Positions 25,352-37,500 of a DNA stretch of 64,000 bases are shown piece after piece. The notes below the pieces were generated by a model. That model made no database searches, was not told the DNA's origin, and saw only the letters and a program-made list of their open reading frames with translations. Where the stretch lies: the NCBI GenBank assembly GCA_949752735.1, contig OX457052.1:37686368-37750367 (forward strand), written 5' to 3'. The first letter of the stretch is position 1. Each line of letters opens with the position of its first letter. Position numbers and translations under genes: made by a program. Origin of the DNA: Lumbricus terrestris (taxonomy: Eukaryota > Annelida > Clitellata > Crassiclitellata > Lumbricidae).

Positions 25352-28300
25352 TTATCACTACTAGGCTACTACCGTTATTAGGCTTTAGCGCGACACTTAG
25401 TCATAGCCCCCTCGAAAAAAATTGTTGACGTTGAATTATTTTGGCTGAGTGACTTCGTCCAGGGCCATAATGCATTAAACGTCTCCGTGAAGAGGGTCGA
25501 ACTCCGAGACAATCATGTCTGCAATATGAGCTCTGTTATACAGTTAGACCTCCGCTCCCATCGTTCGACTGAACAAAGTATGCTCTAAATCCCGTTTGCT
25601 CGTACTTCCACTATGCAGAACGTGCTTTCTCAGTGGTAGGGCCCTGAACCTGGAACGATCTCCCTCTGACACTTCGCTCCAAATTCTAAAAATCCTTCTA
25701 AGACTTTCATCTCTCATCTTAAGACAGTTTTATTTTGCCGCGCTGAGGTTGGGAGCGCCTCTGAGTATCCTCCTTGAGGAGGCGCTATGTAAATGCATTG
25801 AATGAATGAATGAATGAATGAATGAATGAATGAATGAATGAGTGAATGCAATGTCAGATTGGCCTAAGCGCACATGGCATGAGTTCAACCAGTATTATAT
25901 TCCCATCTACAGTCTGTCGTCGTCACTGTGTCAAGAGTTCCTGGACGACGACATCCGCAGCACTGGCCTGCGCATAAGAATAAACATAGCCTATAGCCTG
26001 CATCCAGTACTTCGAGATTGTTCTCAAATGCTTCATTGTTTAACTTTGTCTACTATCTGATGGTGACTCTATAAAGACTCTGAATTAATGAATAACGAAA
26101 ATAACTTGAAACACTAGGCCTATTATTTTATGCATTCAAAACAGTTCGTCAGTCGGTGCATCCCTGATGCAGTTAATTGTTAATCTATTAATTGAGCGCC
26201 TCTGAATAGGCTGTACTGTGAGCGGCGCTTTATAAATCCAAAAATAGCATATAGTATGATAAACATCGCCGGATCAAGACAACTATTCAGAGACGCTTAC
26301 GAACAAGGAATGGCCAAAGAGAAAAGTCTTGAGTAGTTCATATTGAAAGAGTTCGTCAGGTCCCACAGGAATAATTAATCATGGTGAAAAACAACATTGT
26401 CGACTACACAAACCATGTTTGTCATGCTTTATAATAATTATTTCAGCACCAAAATGTGCAGTGTAATGTTTATCCCTGCCTTGCACTCAGTTTCGTAGCC
26501 AGCCACGGTTTGGTTGACTCAACTCTTCATTACGTCGCCAAGTCACAGTTTTGTAGACTCAGCTCCACTTTATGGTTGGACATGAGGATCTCCATTCTCC
26601 TGCTCAACCACATGACTTTTATGAAGAATCGTGGAAGCCAGAGTCTCGGTCTAAGGAGCAGTCAAAGTCGTCGGACAAGAAATGGCCAAGACATCGCCAT
26701 TCGTCGACCATGGAATTGTTTCTTTCCAATCCTAAGAACCAGAATTCAACTATCTTCCAAAAGAAACGGTCGCAGCCACACACAGACGCGTTGTAACTCT
26801 GTAGGCCTATACATATCAGGAACTGCTATAGAGGTGAACGGCTTGGAACGGTTTGCAAGGTTCGTTTAGTTGAGTAGACCTACAAGAACACGAAGTCGTT
26901 CGTCAATATCCTGATTGACTACGAGGACCTAACCCCCAGGAAGAGAAGGAAGAGAAAGAAGAGATTAGTCGTCGGTAGCTGTCCAAATCGGCCACTATTA
27001 CAATAATTATCATTAAAAATTAAACGCGATATTTTTTACACTTCCTATGTATAAGGCCCTAAACCAGAATATTTTCGCTTAACACATCGAAAGTATTGAT
27101 TAGAGGATAGCAAGACTCACAAAATTTTCTGTTTTTACTTCTTATTCTCACTGAATCATCTTGCGGTCGATGTCTGGTAGAATGGTCTACAAACGAGAGA
27201 TAAGTAACCACGATTTAGCTAGCCTACCAAATTTTAGAATACCGGTAATGTCATAGACATGCGCAAACCCAGTTATTACAATGTAGGATAGCTATCACAG
27301 TTTCAAATAATAATTGTCTGTTGCATTAAATTGTAGCCTACAACATCAGTTTGATCTCAACGTTTTATACGGCTCTTTGTGTTCCTTATTATGTGGTCAA
27401 TGCCGTTGGCTTCATCTACGTACTGTGTGGTACTGTGGATTATGCTTTCACTCTACGGACTCACGACGTCAGCATTCCGCACGATCTCCTAATGATAACT
27501 GTCGTAGATGGTGTTCGATGGCCTCTCAATATGGTCGGCAATGAAAATGCGAGTCTTTTATACGTTCTTGATTGGGAGTCCAGTTACATCTGGAAGATAA
27601 ACGCCGGTAAGAATGAAGTTTCTAAATGGTTGAGATTACGGGGTTATCAAGTCGATTTGTCAGCGACCAATGACAACCATCTACTGGTTATGAGTTTCCT
27701 AAACGATCTTCTGAATTTGGAGATCTACGATGAAAACGCGACACTCATACGAACTGTTTCACTTCCCAATGACTTCGGTAATCCAGTGAATGCCATTCAG
27801 AAACCAAACGGAGAATTCATCGTCAGCCACAGATCAAGAGAGGACTATGCCATGTGCGTTAGTTTTATAAGCACTGACGGACAAATTATGAATCAGTATA
27901 GGCTTAAGGAAACAGTTGGTTTCACAGATGCGCGAGTGTTTAGCTACATGTATCAAGATGACACTGATCATCTTGCAGTTGAAAAGTTCAGTGGAAACGT
28001 ATTCGTGTTTGACTGGAAGACTGATGACTGGAACCTAACCGATTTTCGTGTCGTCTTAAACGAAAGCTCAGGTGAGAGTCCTGGAGAGATCGTAGGTCTC
28101 CAAAGCACTGATGGACGAGTTTCCAGTGAGGTTAAAGAGTTAGAACTGATGCAATACGTTTGTTTGATTTGGGATACGGACAGCAAAAATCTTTTTGTGT
28201 CTGAAAATGTATTTGGAAATGTATATCTGTTTGACACAAAAAGTCTAAATGGGTATAAAATTGGTCGATTGATGGATAAATCGTGGTACTGGCATCCTGC

Positions 28301-28397
28301 TTCAAGACGTGTGCTGTGGTATTACGACACAAAGAAAAAGCAGATCTTCTTTGTTCATACGAAAGGTGTTGGAATTTTTGCATTGCAGAAATACTAA
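23193..28397 (+). CDS. gene C: secreted mucin-stalk beta-propeller protein (3 exons)
   Basis: Exons 23193-23256, 24362-24613 and 27337-28397 join into 459 codons (458 aa). Exon 1 is a signal peptide (core SLFLVIVVLKLQI) with donor GTAAGT. Exon 2 keeps the Cys pair (NCQLTNTC) and is Ser/Thr-rich; its donor is GTGTGA, and reading past it meets a stop after 7 codons. Exon 3 begins AYNISLISTFYTALC and aligns with the others (FIYVLCG, LLYVLDWESSYIWKIN, NHLLVMSFLNDLLNLEIYD, GEFIVSH), but with F it forms a more distant subgroup. No C-terminal anchor. The acceptor of exon 2 lies only 30 bp after an hAT MITE. No clear AATAAA follows. Confidence 0.7.
24000..24331. mobile_element. hAT MITE beside the gene C exon 2 acceptor
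   Basis: 332 bp starting CAGTGGCGGATACAG and ending in its imperfect inverse (GAGTCCGTTCCTG). It is flanked by a perfect 8-bp duplication TTTGCTGA (23992-23999, 24332-24339). No coding frame. Confidence 0.8.
24849..25046 (-). pseudogene. possible retroelement C-terminal fragment
   Basis: 65 codons contain ILGPINSSGICFITEFGR and SYLFQRIAILIQRFN. This pattern resembles tails found in some animal retroelement polyproteins. I rely on memory of the pattern only, and the assignment is weak. Confidence 0.3.
25187..25352. repeat. compound ATT/ATC/ACT microsatellite
   Basis: Blocks of ATT, ATC, ATT and ACT units follow one another. The poly-Ile, poly-Leu and poly-Val frames here are artefacts. Confidence 0.95.
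25590..25850 (+). mobile_element. L2-type LINE 3' end with (TGAA)n
   Basis: Remnant frame (TWNDLPLTLRSKF-like), then GGGAGCGCCTCTGAGTAT..GAGGCGCTATGTAAAT and about ten TGAA/GAAT units. 5'-truncated copy. Confidence 0.75.
26190..26245 (+). mobile_element. L2-type LINE 3' tail fragment
   Basis: GAGCGCCTCTGAATAGG..GCGGCGCTTTATAAAT, the same hairpin as at 25741. Confidence 0.55.
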
Positions 28398-28659
28398 TCA
28401 CCAAGGGAAAGCAGGAATTTGAAGCTTAGAGACAGCCATGGTCATTCACGTTCCACGTAGGTTTATCTTTTCGGTATAAGTAGCATAATATGGCCTACTG
28501 CGCTAAAAGACTTTCAACTAAAATTAATGTTCTAAAATTTAATGGACGCAGTGGTCATTGTGTGTTTTTGCAAATCGTCCATCAAGAAATGCTTCCCCGG
28601 CATCAATATAAGCCGCATAACCACAATAGGCTACTTTAAGAGTAGGCCTACCGTAGCCA

Positions 28660-29160
28660 TTGATGTGATGTTGCTTCAACTTTGACGTCAATGTTTGAAG
28701 TCATAACTGTCACATTAACTAACGCTGCAAGACAATGACCAATCATAAATGGATGACGACCTACAATACCCTCATGAGAGGGAAGAGTCTGTGGATTGCA
28801 GGAACCAATTAGATAACCTCTTAGATAGATTGCCTGAAGGGACTCGAAGTCTCTCGAAGTGACACATTGAACAATACGAAGCATGTCCACGGTTTAGTTT
28901 AGGACGTTCGAAGTGACATATTGAACAATACGAAGCATGTCCACCGTTTAGTTTAGGACGTCAGTCGTTCCCTTTTAGCGCCTTTATAATTGTAACGAGG
29001 GCGTGTAATTGTTTTCGATGGCAAGAGACAATGGCCTTTGTCCCGCTACAGAAAGTTGAAACTGAACGAATGCACATTGCATCTTTGAAATTGAAAATGG
29101 TAACTAGCACACCGTCGTATAGCTTACATTAATATCTGGCGATGGCAGACACTAGTGCAC
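28660..29160 (+). other. relic leader of the array (no exon attached)
   Basis: Matches the gene leaders: TTGACGTCAA near 28683, GAGAGGGAAGAGTCTG and GGAACCAATTAG near 28800, then the ACTGAACGAATGCACATTGC block near 29060 and GCAGACACTAGTGCAC at 29143. It stops at an L2 tail with no exon 1. Part of it (28850-28960) is duplicated. It looks like a remnant of a lost or rearranged unit. Confidence 0.5.
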
Positions 29161-29164
29161 AAAA

Positions 29165-29270
29165 AGCCAAATGAATGAACTATTCATTAATTCATTCAGA
29201 GCATTTAAGTAGCGCTCCTTCAAGAAACTACTCAGAGACGCTCCCAGCCCAACCACGACCAAAGAAATAA
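29165..29270 (-). mobile_element. L2-type LINE 3' tail (minus)
   Basis: TTCATTCAGAGC..AGTAGCGCTCCTTCAAGAAACTACTCAGAGACGCTCCCAG is the reverse of the hairpin tail seen elsewhere. Confidence 0.6.
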
Positions 29271-30300
29271 AACTTGAATACGTTAAAATACGTACGTACC
29301 TTTCCAAAAATACAATACGCGTATGGTACGTACCCGGTACCATACACAAAAATTTTTTTTATGGCTTACTCGGCGACACATAGCCTACATGTACATGTAC
29401 GTAGGCCTATACATGCAATCAACAATTAAATGCGTCATTTAAATCGGCATTTCCGGTAGCGTAGCAGTAAATTTAATTCGATAAATTCTTCTGTTATAAT
29501 TAATTGAATGCAACCTTTTCCTTAGAATTGGACTTTTAAACGCAGCGGCAAAACTGAAAAGATTAACTGACATTAATTAATGCATTAAGTGCAATGTATG
29601 CTGGATAAAAAAATAGACCTGCAATATAGCATTGCAGCAATTCACTACGCTGTAGCGTATACTTTGCTGGTTGTTTGCTTTAAATTAAATTGAACATTCG
29701 TATAATGAGCAACGACGAGGCTAACGTATTTTATTATTGTATACGTACACTAAAATACTGGCAAATGAACCTGCCTTCGGGCAGAGCACCATAATCACCA
29801 TCATCATCACCCTAAAATAGGGTAGCCTACGTTAAAATACGTACGTAGCCTACCTTTCACAAAATAGAATACGTATGGTAGTACCCTCGAGCTTTGTTAT
29901 GAATCTCGTTGAAAATAGTTTAAATGCTAAACTCCCGCCAGAAGATATGATACGCCATTAGTAGCCTAGCCAAGGGTATCTTATTTTCGGTTTAAAAGTC
30001 AGTAGCCTAGCATACAAAGTTTGGCCGATTGAACGATTTTAAATATGGAACTATATATATCGCAATAATTTGGTATTTTCTATTTCTATCCATATCAATG
30101 CTGCTTCTTTAAATGGTTCGTCTGCCTGATTACGTCTTTAGTTTCCTTTTAAAGGATCCGTACTTCCTTATTTTAGTGTCCACTGGTAGCCTATATCCAC
30201 CGAATAGACGCAACTTTCGTGCGGCTTCCATTGACAAATCAAATTCTCCGACAGAACGAACAATTTCGTTTTTGTTTCAAAAGAAACAGAGTTAAGCAAG
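29270..30300. other. spacer with a direct repeat
   Basis: No coding signal. A ~50-bp sequence marked ACGTTAAAATACGTACGTA occurs near 29279 and again near 29830. It may mark the ends of an unrecognised insertion. Confidence 0.4.
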
Positions 30301-30429
30301 AGTGAACGACCGAATTGAAATAAAATGAAAGATGGAAGGAATTGTTTGACTGGTGACTGTTGAAACTAAACGAAAACACATCTGAAATCCGTCTGAAATT
30401 GGTATCTAATACTTCGACATACACGTAAA

Positions 30430-30830
30430 TCTCTGCGCTATCAGTTAACTATCAGGCATAAAAGATGACGCGAGGCAACAACTGTAAGTAAACGACTTGC
30501 TCAATCGTCCTATACAGCAGTCGTTTCAGTCTGCATGACGTGAACAAAATCGGACGACGCTCCTTCAAGGCAATCAAGGTCCCTCAACATGATAAAGAGC
30601 CTATTGTACGATGTATTATGTGAACTGTTCCAGACTTAATAAGTTTACGATGTCAGTCGCTTCCTTTGGCGTCTTTACACAGCAATTTCGTCTAGTTGTT
30701 TTTGACGGCAAGAACAATGGCCACTGTGTGACTGGTGTCAATTGAAACTAAACGAATAGTCAAATACACATTGGCCGTCTGAAATTGGTATCTAAAACTT
30801 CGTCAAACACCTAAATCTCTGACGATCGCA
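30430..30830 (+). promoter_or_regulatory. gene D leader and promoter region
   Basis: Matches the gene A leader closely (GATAAAGAGCCTATTGTACGAT near 30592), but I see no full TGACGTCA and the CCAAT position reads AAAATC. A second partial copy of leader sequence precedes it at 30340-30420. Confidence 0.4.
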
Positions 30831-31212
30831 GACACTAGAGACCTGAGGCAGCTCGAGCCTATGAAACGCCTATTCTCATAAACTAATAGTGATCGTAAAA
30901 ATCACATTTCCAAAGCCCAGCTCAAGAGATAGGCCTAAATGCCGATGCTGAGATACAACTCGCGAGCAATTTAATAGCTCTATTGAGGTTCGCACCAACA
31001 CAGTGACGCTGAACATATTGAAACTATAACTATAATGGTGTGCCCAAAATGACGGAGGCATAAATGCAGGAAGTCTCAGAAGTGTCATGATGTGTTTAGA
31101 AGGAAACGATCTGAGTCGATATAATTTGGACCTAACGATACAAATTAACTGCCTGTGGATTTAGTAAAAAAAATTACTCACAATATTCTTCTGCGGAGAC
31201 AGGCAGTTGTGA

Positions 31213-31265
31213 GTGACGCCGCATTGTGGTATAGACCACACTCAGAGTACCACTGCGAGTAGACA
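31213..31265 (+). promoter_or_regulatory. conserved leader block of the array (copy D)
   Basis: GACGCCGCATTGTGG..CCACACTCAGAGTAC, matching the blocks in A, B, C and F. Confidence 0.4.
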
Positions 31266-31599
31266 TTATAAGAGACCCCGTTTAGGCCTACAACTGTCCT
31301 CGATCGGTAGCCAATCAAACCTCTCGTCCTGTTTTCCACGTAGGCTAATGCAGTACACTGGAACGCCCTAAAGGACAAGTCCATGTAGGCTGCTAACACT
31401 CAGAATCTTTTCACGGTATCAAAATGTATCAACAACTGCGGACCTTGTCAGATTGTTGTTGACTCTGATTAGGACCTGTTTGTAACGAGAAAAAATCTAT
31501 CGCGACAAGTCATATATTTCAATAACTTTCTCTTGACTGCCACCGAATCCCACCGTTAATAAATCGCACTACATCTGAAGAATCAACTCTCTCCGGAAA

Positions 31600-34500
31600 A
31601 TGTCTCAAGTCTGTTGCACTATGATTTTGTTCCTTGTCATCGGATTTTTAAACCCAACCGTCGGTAAGTAGAAAGTTCTTCATAATAACCCATTGACTGC
31701 TATACTATAACATGGTGTAGAGAGCAAATTAGCCTGCTTTGATCTTCATTGAAGAAATATTATTGATGCAATGTCACGACTAATAATTATTATTAAGTTA
31801 TTAAGACTTATATGTGATACGTGTCGCCTTGAAAAAATAGCACAAAATTTGTGCTATTTTATCAACAATAAACAAAAAATGTTGTTGTTTGTTGATTATT
31901 TAATAATCAACAAACAACAACATTTTTTGTTTAGTGCTACAAACCTCATAGGCCTATTCAGAGTCAACATCTCCTTATCAAATGAAATAAGTATGGTGAC
32001 TTTGTATTGCGGGTTCAGTCAAATTGATGCTTAGGCTACCGACATTAATTTTGTCCTCTTTGGACCCCCGTCTCATACGCCTATGAACATCTTAGCTACC
32101 AGTAGGCTACGTAGCTAACCATTGACCGCCGTGAAACATTCGACCTACGTCGTGAGACTCAAACACTCCCAGGAAAATGTTTAAAGTCTTTCGATCCGCG
32201 AATATGTTTCTGGTCATCGGAATTTTAAATCTGGCAGTTGGTACGTGCAAATTTATTCATCAGTAGATTCTCATAACTTATGCATCTACATGTATAATTC
32301 TGATAAATTTAACCCATATGTGGCTAGCGTCAGTTTAAACTGACACACAGAAAGTGGCGGTTTCTTGGTTATTAAATTGCATTTTATGTTCTAAACCATT
32401 TTTATTTGCTATTCTAAGACCTGTGTGATTACCTATGTGGATTTATTTCAGTTGTTTTGAGCTGGAGTAATTAGCAAAAAAATATTTTCCCTGATAAATC
32501 GAAATATTTAAATATGCATTGTTCAAAAAAGAAAAAAAATTAATGTCAACTCATATTTTAATAATAAAGTTATGCAAAACTTCGCCACAGGCATTCTAAA
32601 GGTAGTTATGATGACTATTTTAAAAAAGAATTTCAATTCTGAAAATTATAAGAAATTTCATACCGTCAGTTTAAACTGACGCTAGCCACATAAGGGTACG
32701 TGGTTTTCCCAGGTCATATCCACTATGTCCTTCATTGTGGGCTTCCAGTGCTGTTTGCCTAAACATACTTTTATGTCAGATTGTGAAGCTGCATGTATGT
32801 ATGTATGTATGCATGTGTGTATGTATGTATGTATGCATGTATGTATGTTTGTATAATAGTGATAATTACGACGATTTATATGGCGCTGTAACACAGCCAT
32901 GCGGTTACAAAGTCGCCTTACAAAAACAGCTACACGGGATAGCGAACAAGTGTGTATGTGTATGCATGTATGTATGTATGTATATATGTATGTATGTATG
33001 TGTGTATGTATGTATGTATGTATGTATATATGTATGTGTGTACGTATGTATGCATGCATGCATGTATGTATGCATATATACTTGAATGTATGTATGCATG
33101 TATGACTTTGCATGTATGTATGTATGTGTGTATGTATGTATGTATGTATGTATGTGCGCGTACGTATGTATGTATGTATGTATGTATGTATGTATGTATG
33201 TAGTATGTGTGTATGTATGTATGCATGCATGCATGTATGTATGCATATATACTTGAATGTATGTATGCAAGTATGACTTTGTATGTATGTATGTATGTAT
33301 GTATGTACGCGTACGTATGTATGTACGTATGTATGCATGTATGTATGTATGTATGTATGTATGTATGTATGCATGAATGTATGTATGTACGTACGCATGT
33401 ATGAAATATATGTACATACATGCATTCACTCATACTTACATGCATACTTACGTACGTACGTACATGCATACATGCAAATACAACTATACATGCACACATA
33501 CATACATACATACATGCATACATACATGCATACATACATACATACATACATACATACATACATACATACATTGTTGGGTTCACTTGCTCTAGTCTAGAAG
33601 ATGATGAGTAATACTCAGGTCCGTAATGTAAAATAACATCGCTTTATTCAATAACAGAGCAGTTTGACAAGGAGTAGGTTAACGTTACCCAAAGCTGACA
33701 TGAAGTACGACCGATACAGCTGATTCGACAGAGCTGACGTGAAGACACACCAGGCTAACGGAGCCCAAAGGAAGACGGATGTAGGCCAGTTCACCAACAG
33801 GGTGGGACGGCAATCGAAGAAGACAAACGTCGTAGAACACGAATCACACGCCACGCTCAACAGGAGTCGAACACACACCACAGAGAAGACCCACGACAAG
33901 AAGCAAGCCCCCACAGTAGTAGCCCTTTTAATAGGCCCTGCCCTTCCCTCAACTCCCACATAGTCAAGGAGAGTCCAAGTAAGGAAGCCCAGAGGGGTAA
34001 TAGGTAGCTAACACTCACATACCCCCCCACCAGAACATGAGGAGTCCAACGGGGACGACGAACTATACGAACACATGCTACGCCTAAATGCAAAATCACT
34101 CAGTACAAGCCATTACACGTACTAAGCAATTCAGCAAGACTTAACTAAATAATGCAACGCCTAAATGCAAAATCACCCAGTACAAGCCATTACACGTACT
34201 AAGCAATTCAGCAAGACTTAACTAAATAATGCATCGCACTCCTAAATAACGTACGAGTCCGATATAATCATGATCTGAATACACAAACTTCATATAACCC
34301 AAATCATCAGTTCACACGTAATCACGATATATATACATACACAGTAATAGTTCAAATGTCCAAAAACTATATCTGAAACACAAGAAAAAATTTGGACACC
34401 AACTGGTGTATCAAAAATGAACCAAAATGTATAATGGTCATTGGCACAAGCCACCCTACACTACAGACACACTGCAGAGTTCATTGCTGAAGAATTCCGT

Positions 34501-37500
34501 GCTTTCCTTTTATGACAGAACGTTCCATTGAAACTGTTTCTGGACAGTGTTTGACTTTTCATGACCGAATGTTCCATTGAAACCGTTTCTGGACAGTGTT
34601 TGACTTTTCATGACAGAATGTTCCATTGAAACTGTTTCTGGACAGTGTTTGACTTTTCATGACAGAATGTTCCATTGACATACGACTAGGATAGACGTAC
34701 CAGAGAGCATCTCTAGCACGCCCGACGACTCCGCTGTGAGGAGCCAAGTGGAGACACTGAATGACGTGTGCCCTCACCCGCTCCCACTCACATTACTCAG
34801 ATGGACGACTCAGAATGTCCGGCAGAACATTCCATTCGCCTGGACGATGTCGAATGTCCAAGTTGTACTGTTCAAGCTCTAAACTCCATCGCAAGAGCTT
34901 CATATTTTTGTTCGCCATCTGATGGATGAACTGCAACGGTTTATGATCGGTGAACACCAGGACGACTGCGGATCCAAAGTAGACACTAAAGGCCCGCAAG
35001 GCGACCATCAGTGCCAGTGCTTCCTTCTCTATGGTCGAATAGCGAATCTCCTGCGGCAGCAGCTTCCGACTCAAATAGCAGATCGGGTGTTCCAATCCAT
35101 CCTTCATCTGAAACAAGCACGCTCCCAGACAGAATTGAGACGCATCAACACCCACACAAAACTGTTTAGTAAAGTCAGGAGGTATTAAGATAGGTCTAGA
35201 AGCCAGACGAGATTTTAGATCAAGAAAAGCAACCTCCGCTTCCTCATTCCATCTAAAAGGAATCCCTTTCTTTGTCAAAGCCGTGAGCGGCAAAGTAATA
35301 TCAGAGAAATGAGGCAAGTACCTCTGATAGTATCCCGCTAATCCTAAGAAAGATTGCACCTGTTTTTTAGTAGCAGGCCTAGGAAATTTCAACACCGCTT
35401 CCACCTTCTTCAACCTTGGCTGAACTCCGTCAATCCCAATGTGATGACCCAAGAAATCCACAGACGCATTAGCAAAGACACATTTAGCCAGATTCAGAGT
35501 TAAACAAGCATCAGCTATTCGAGATAACACTCTTCGCAAATGAACCAAATGATCCGACCATGCTAAGCTGAAAATGATGATGTCGTCTAAATAAGCATCA
35601 CAAAACTCATTCAATCCATTCAGCACTTTCGTAATTAACCTTGAGAACGAAGCCGGAGCATTCTTCAGGCCAAAACTCATGTATTTCCATTGGTAATGCC
35701 CTTTCGGGGTGACAAACGCAGTTAACGGAACTGACTCCGGATGCATCGGGATCTGCCAGTAACCTTTAGTCATATCCAGCTTTGTTATAAACCGTGACTG
35801 ACCCACTCTATCAATTAACACCTCCACCCGTGGCATAGGAAATGGATCCGGAACAGATAAACCATTCAGTTTCCTGAAGTCTGTACAAAGACGATCTGTA
35901 CCGTTGGGCTTAGGCACCAAGACAATGGGAGCTGCCCACGGACTCTCGGACTCCTCTATTATCCCCGCTTCCAACAACTGATTCACCTCTTTATCCACCC
36001 TCGCCATTTTCTCAGGATTTAACCTGTAAGGGTATTGTCGAACAGGGCGAGCACCTTCAACCAAATCAATTCTATGAGACACCATAGATGTTTTACCCGG
36101 TATTTCACTAAACACATGTGCAAAGTCATGCAAAACATCCCGCAATTCCGCACGACACTCAGCAGACACTTCACATTGTAAGACCTTATCCTCTAAAGTC
36201 ACATCATTCATCCTCACATCCGGATTTACCACCAACACAGAAGCCACCACCTCCTCATTCGTTCGCTCACACACCACATCCATACGATCCACATATCTCT
36301 TCATCAGATTCACATGTACCACCCGTTCCGTTTTTCTTCGATCCGGGGTACTCACTAAATAATCGACCGGACCAAGTCGACGTACAACCACATACGGTCC
36401 ACAATATTTGGTCTGTAAAGGTTTACCCACCAACGGAATCAAGAGTAAAACCTTTTCACCTTCCTCAAAAGACACAGCACGTGCCTGCTTATCATACAGT
36501 TGCTTCGATTTACTTTTCGCATCAACAGCATTTTCACCAGCAAGTTTCAATCCAACACGCATACGTTCACGTAATTGTAAAACATAGTCAATCACATTCT
36601 TGCCAGACACTTCATGTACAACATCTTTCGCCAACCATTCTTCCTTCATCAATTGCAACATGCCACGCACATCTCTGCCATACATCAAATCAAAAGCAGA
36701 AAAGCCAGTACCCTGTACCGGAACCTCTCTATATGCAAACAAGATCCACGGCAACATTGCATCCCAAGAACCCGGATATGTTTCAGCCAACGCCTTCAAC
36801 ATATCTTTCATAGTACGATGAAAGCGTTCGCACGATCCATTCGTTTGTGGTCTATAAGGACTAGTTTTCAACTGCACAATACCACCTTCATGCACAAACA
36901 CTTGCATCAAATCAGACATGAATTCTGAGCCACAATCAGACAACAATTCTTTCGGAAATCCGAAAAGCGAAAAAACTTCACACAAACATTTAGCCACATC
37001 CTGCGCCGTATGATTCTTCAACGGAAAAGCAAATGGAAAATGGGAAGCCAAATCAATGACCGTGAGAATAAACCTATTCCCCGTTCCCTCACATACACTC
37101 AATGGGCCTACGATATCCATTGCCAAGCGTTGAAACACTTCCTCCATTACAGGCATACTGACCATGGGCGCCCTATAATTTCTGTTTCCTTTGCCTAAGC
37201 GTTGACACACATCACATGAACGACAATACTCACGAACGTCTCGATTCACATGAGGCCACCAGAAATGCTTCGTCAACCGATCCCGTGTCTTTCTAGTACC
37301 CAAATGCCCAGCCGCTGGTATATCATGGGCCACATGCAACAACTTCTGTCTTAAGTCACGAGGCACAACTATCTGTACCACACCCATTCCTAATGGTGTA
37401 CACTTCTCCTCCCATCGACGCACCAAGACCTCGTCCACCAACGCATACGGTTGTACACGCCCACCGACAGACACCGTCTCGTCGACTTGTGCATACAATG

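Larger units (their letters stand above)
24614..27336 (+). other. intron 2 of gene C
   Basis: Holds microsatellites (25187-25352), L2-type tails (25590-25850, 26190-26245) and a possible retroelement fragment (24849-25046). The remaining 26250-27300 shows short frames with no recognisable protein. Confidence 0.5.

Noticed and set aside
25128..25428. Poly-Ile, poly-Leu and poly-Val frames
   Set aside because: They are readings of the ATT/ACT microsatellite.
32682..33611. Frames rich in HTYI or MYVC repeats on both strands
   Set aside because: They are readings of the TATG/CATA microsatellite.
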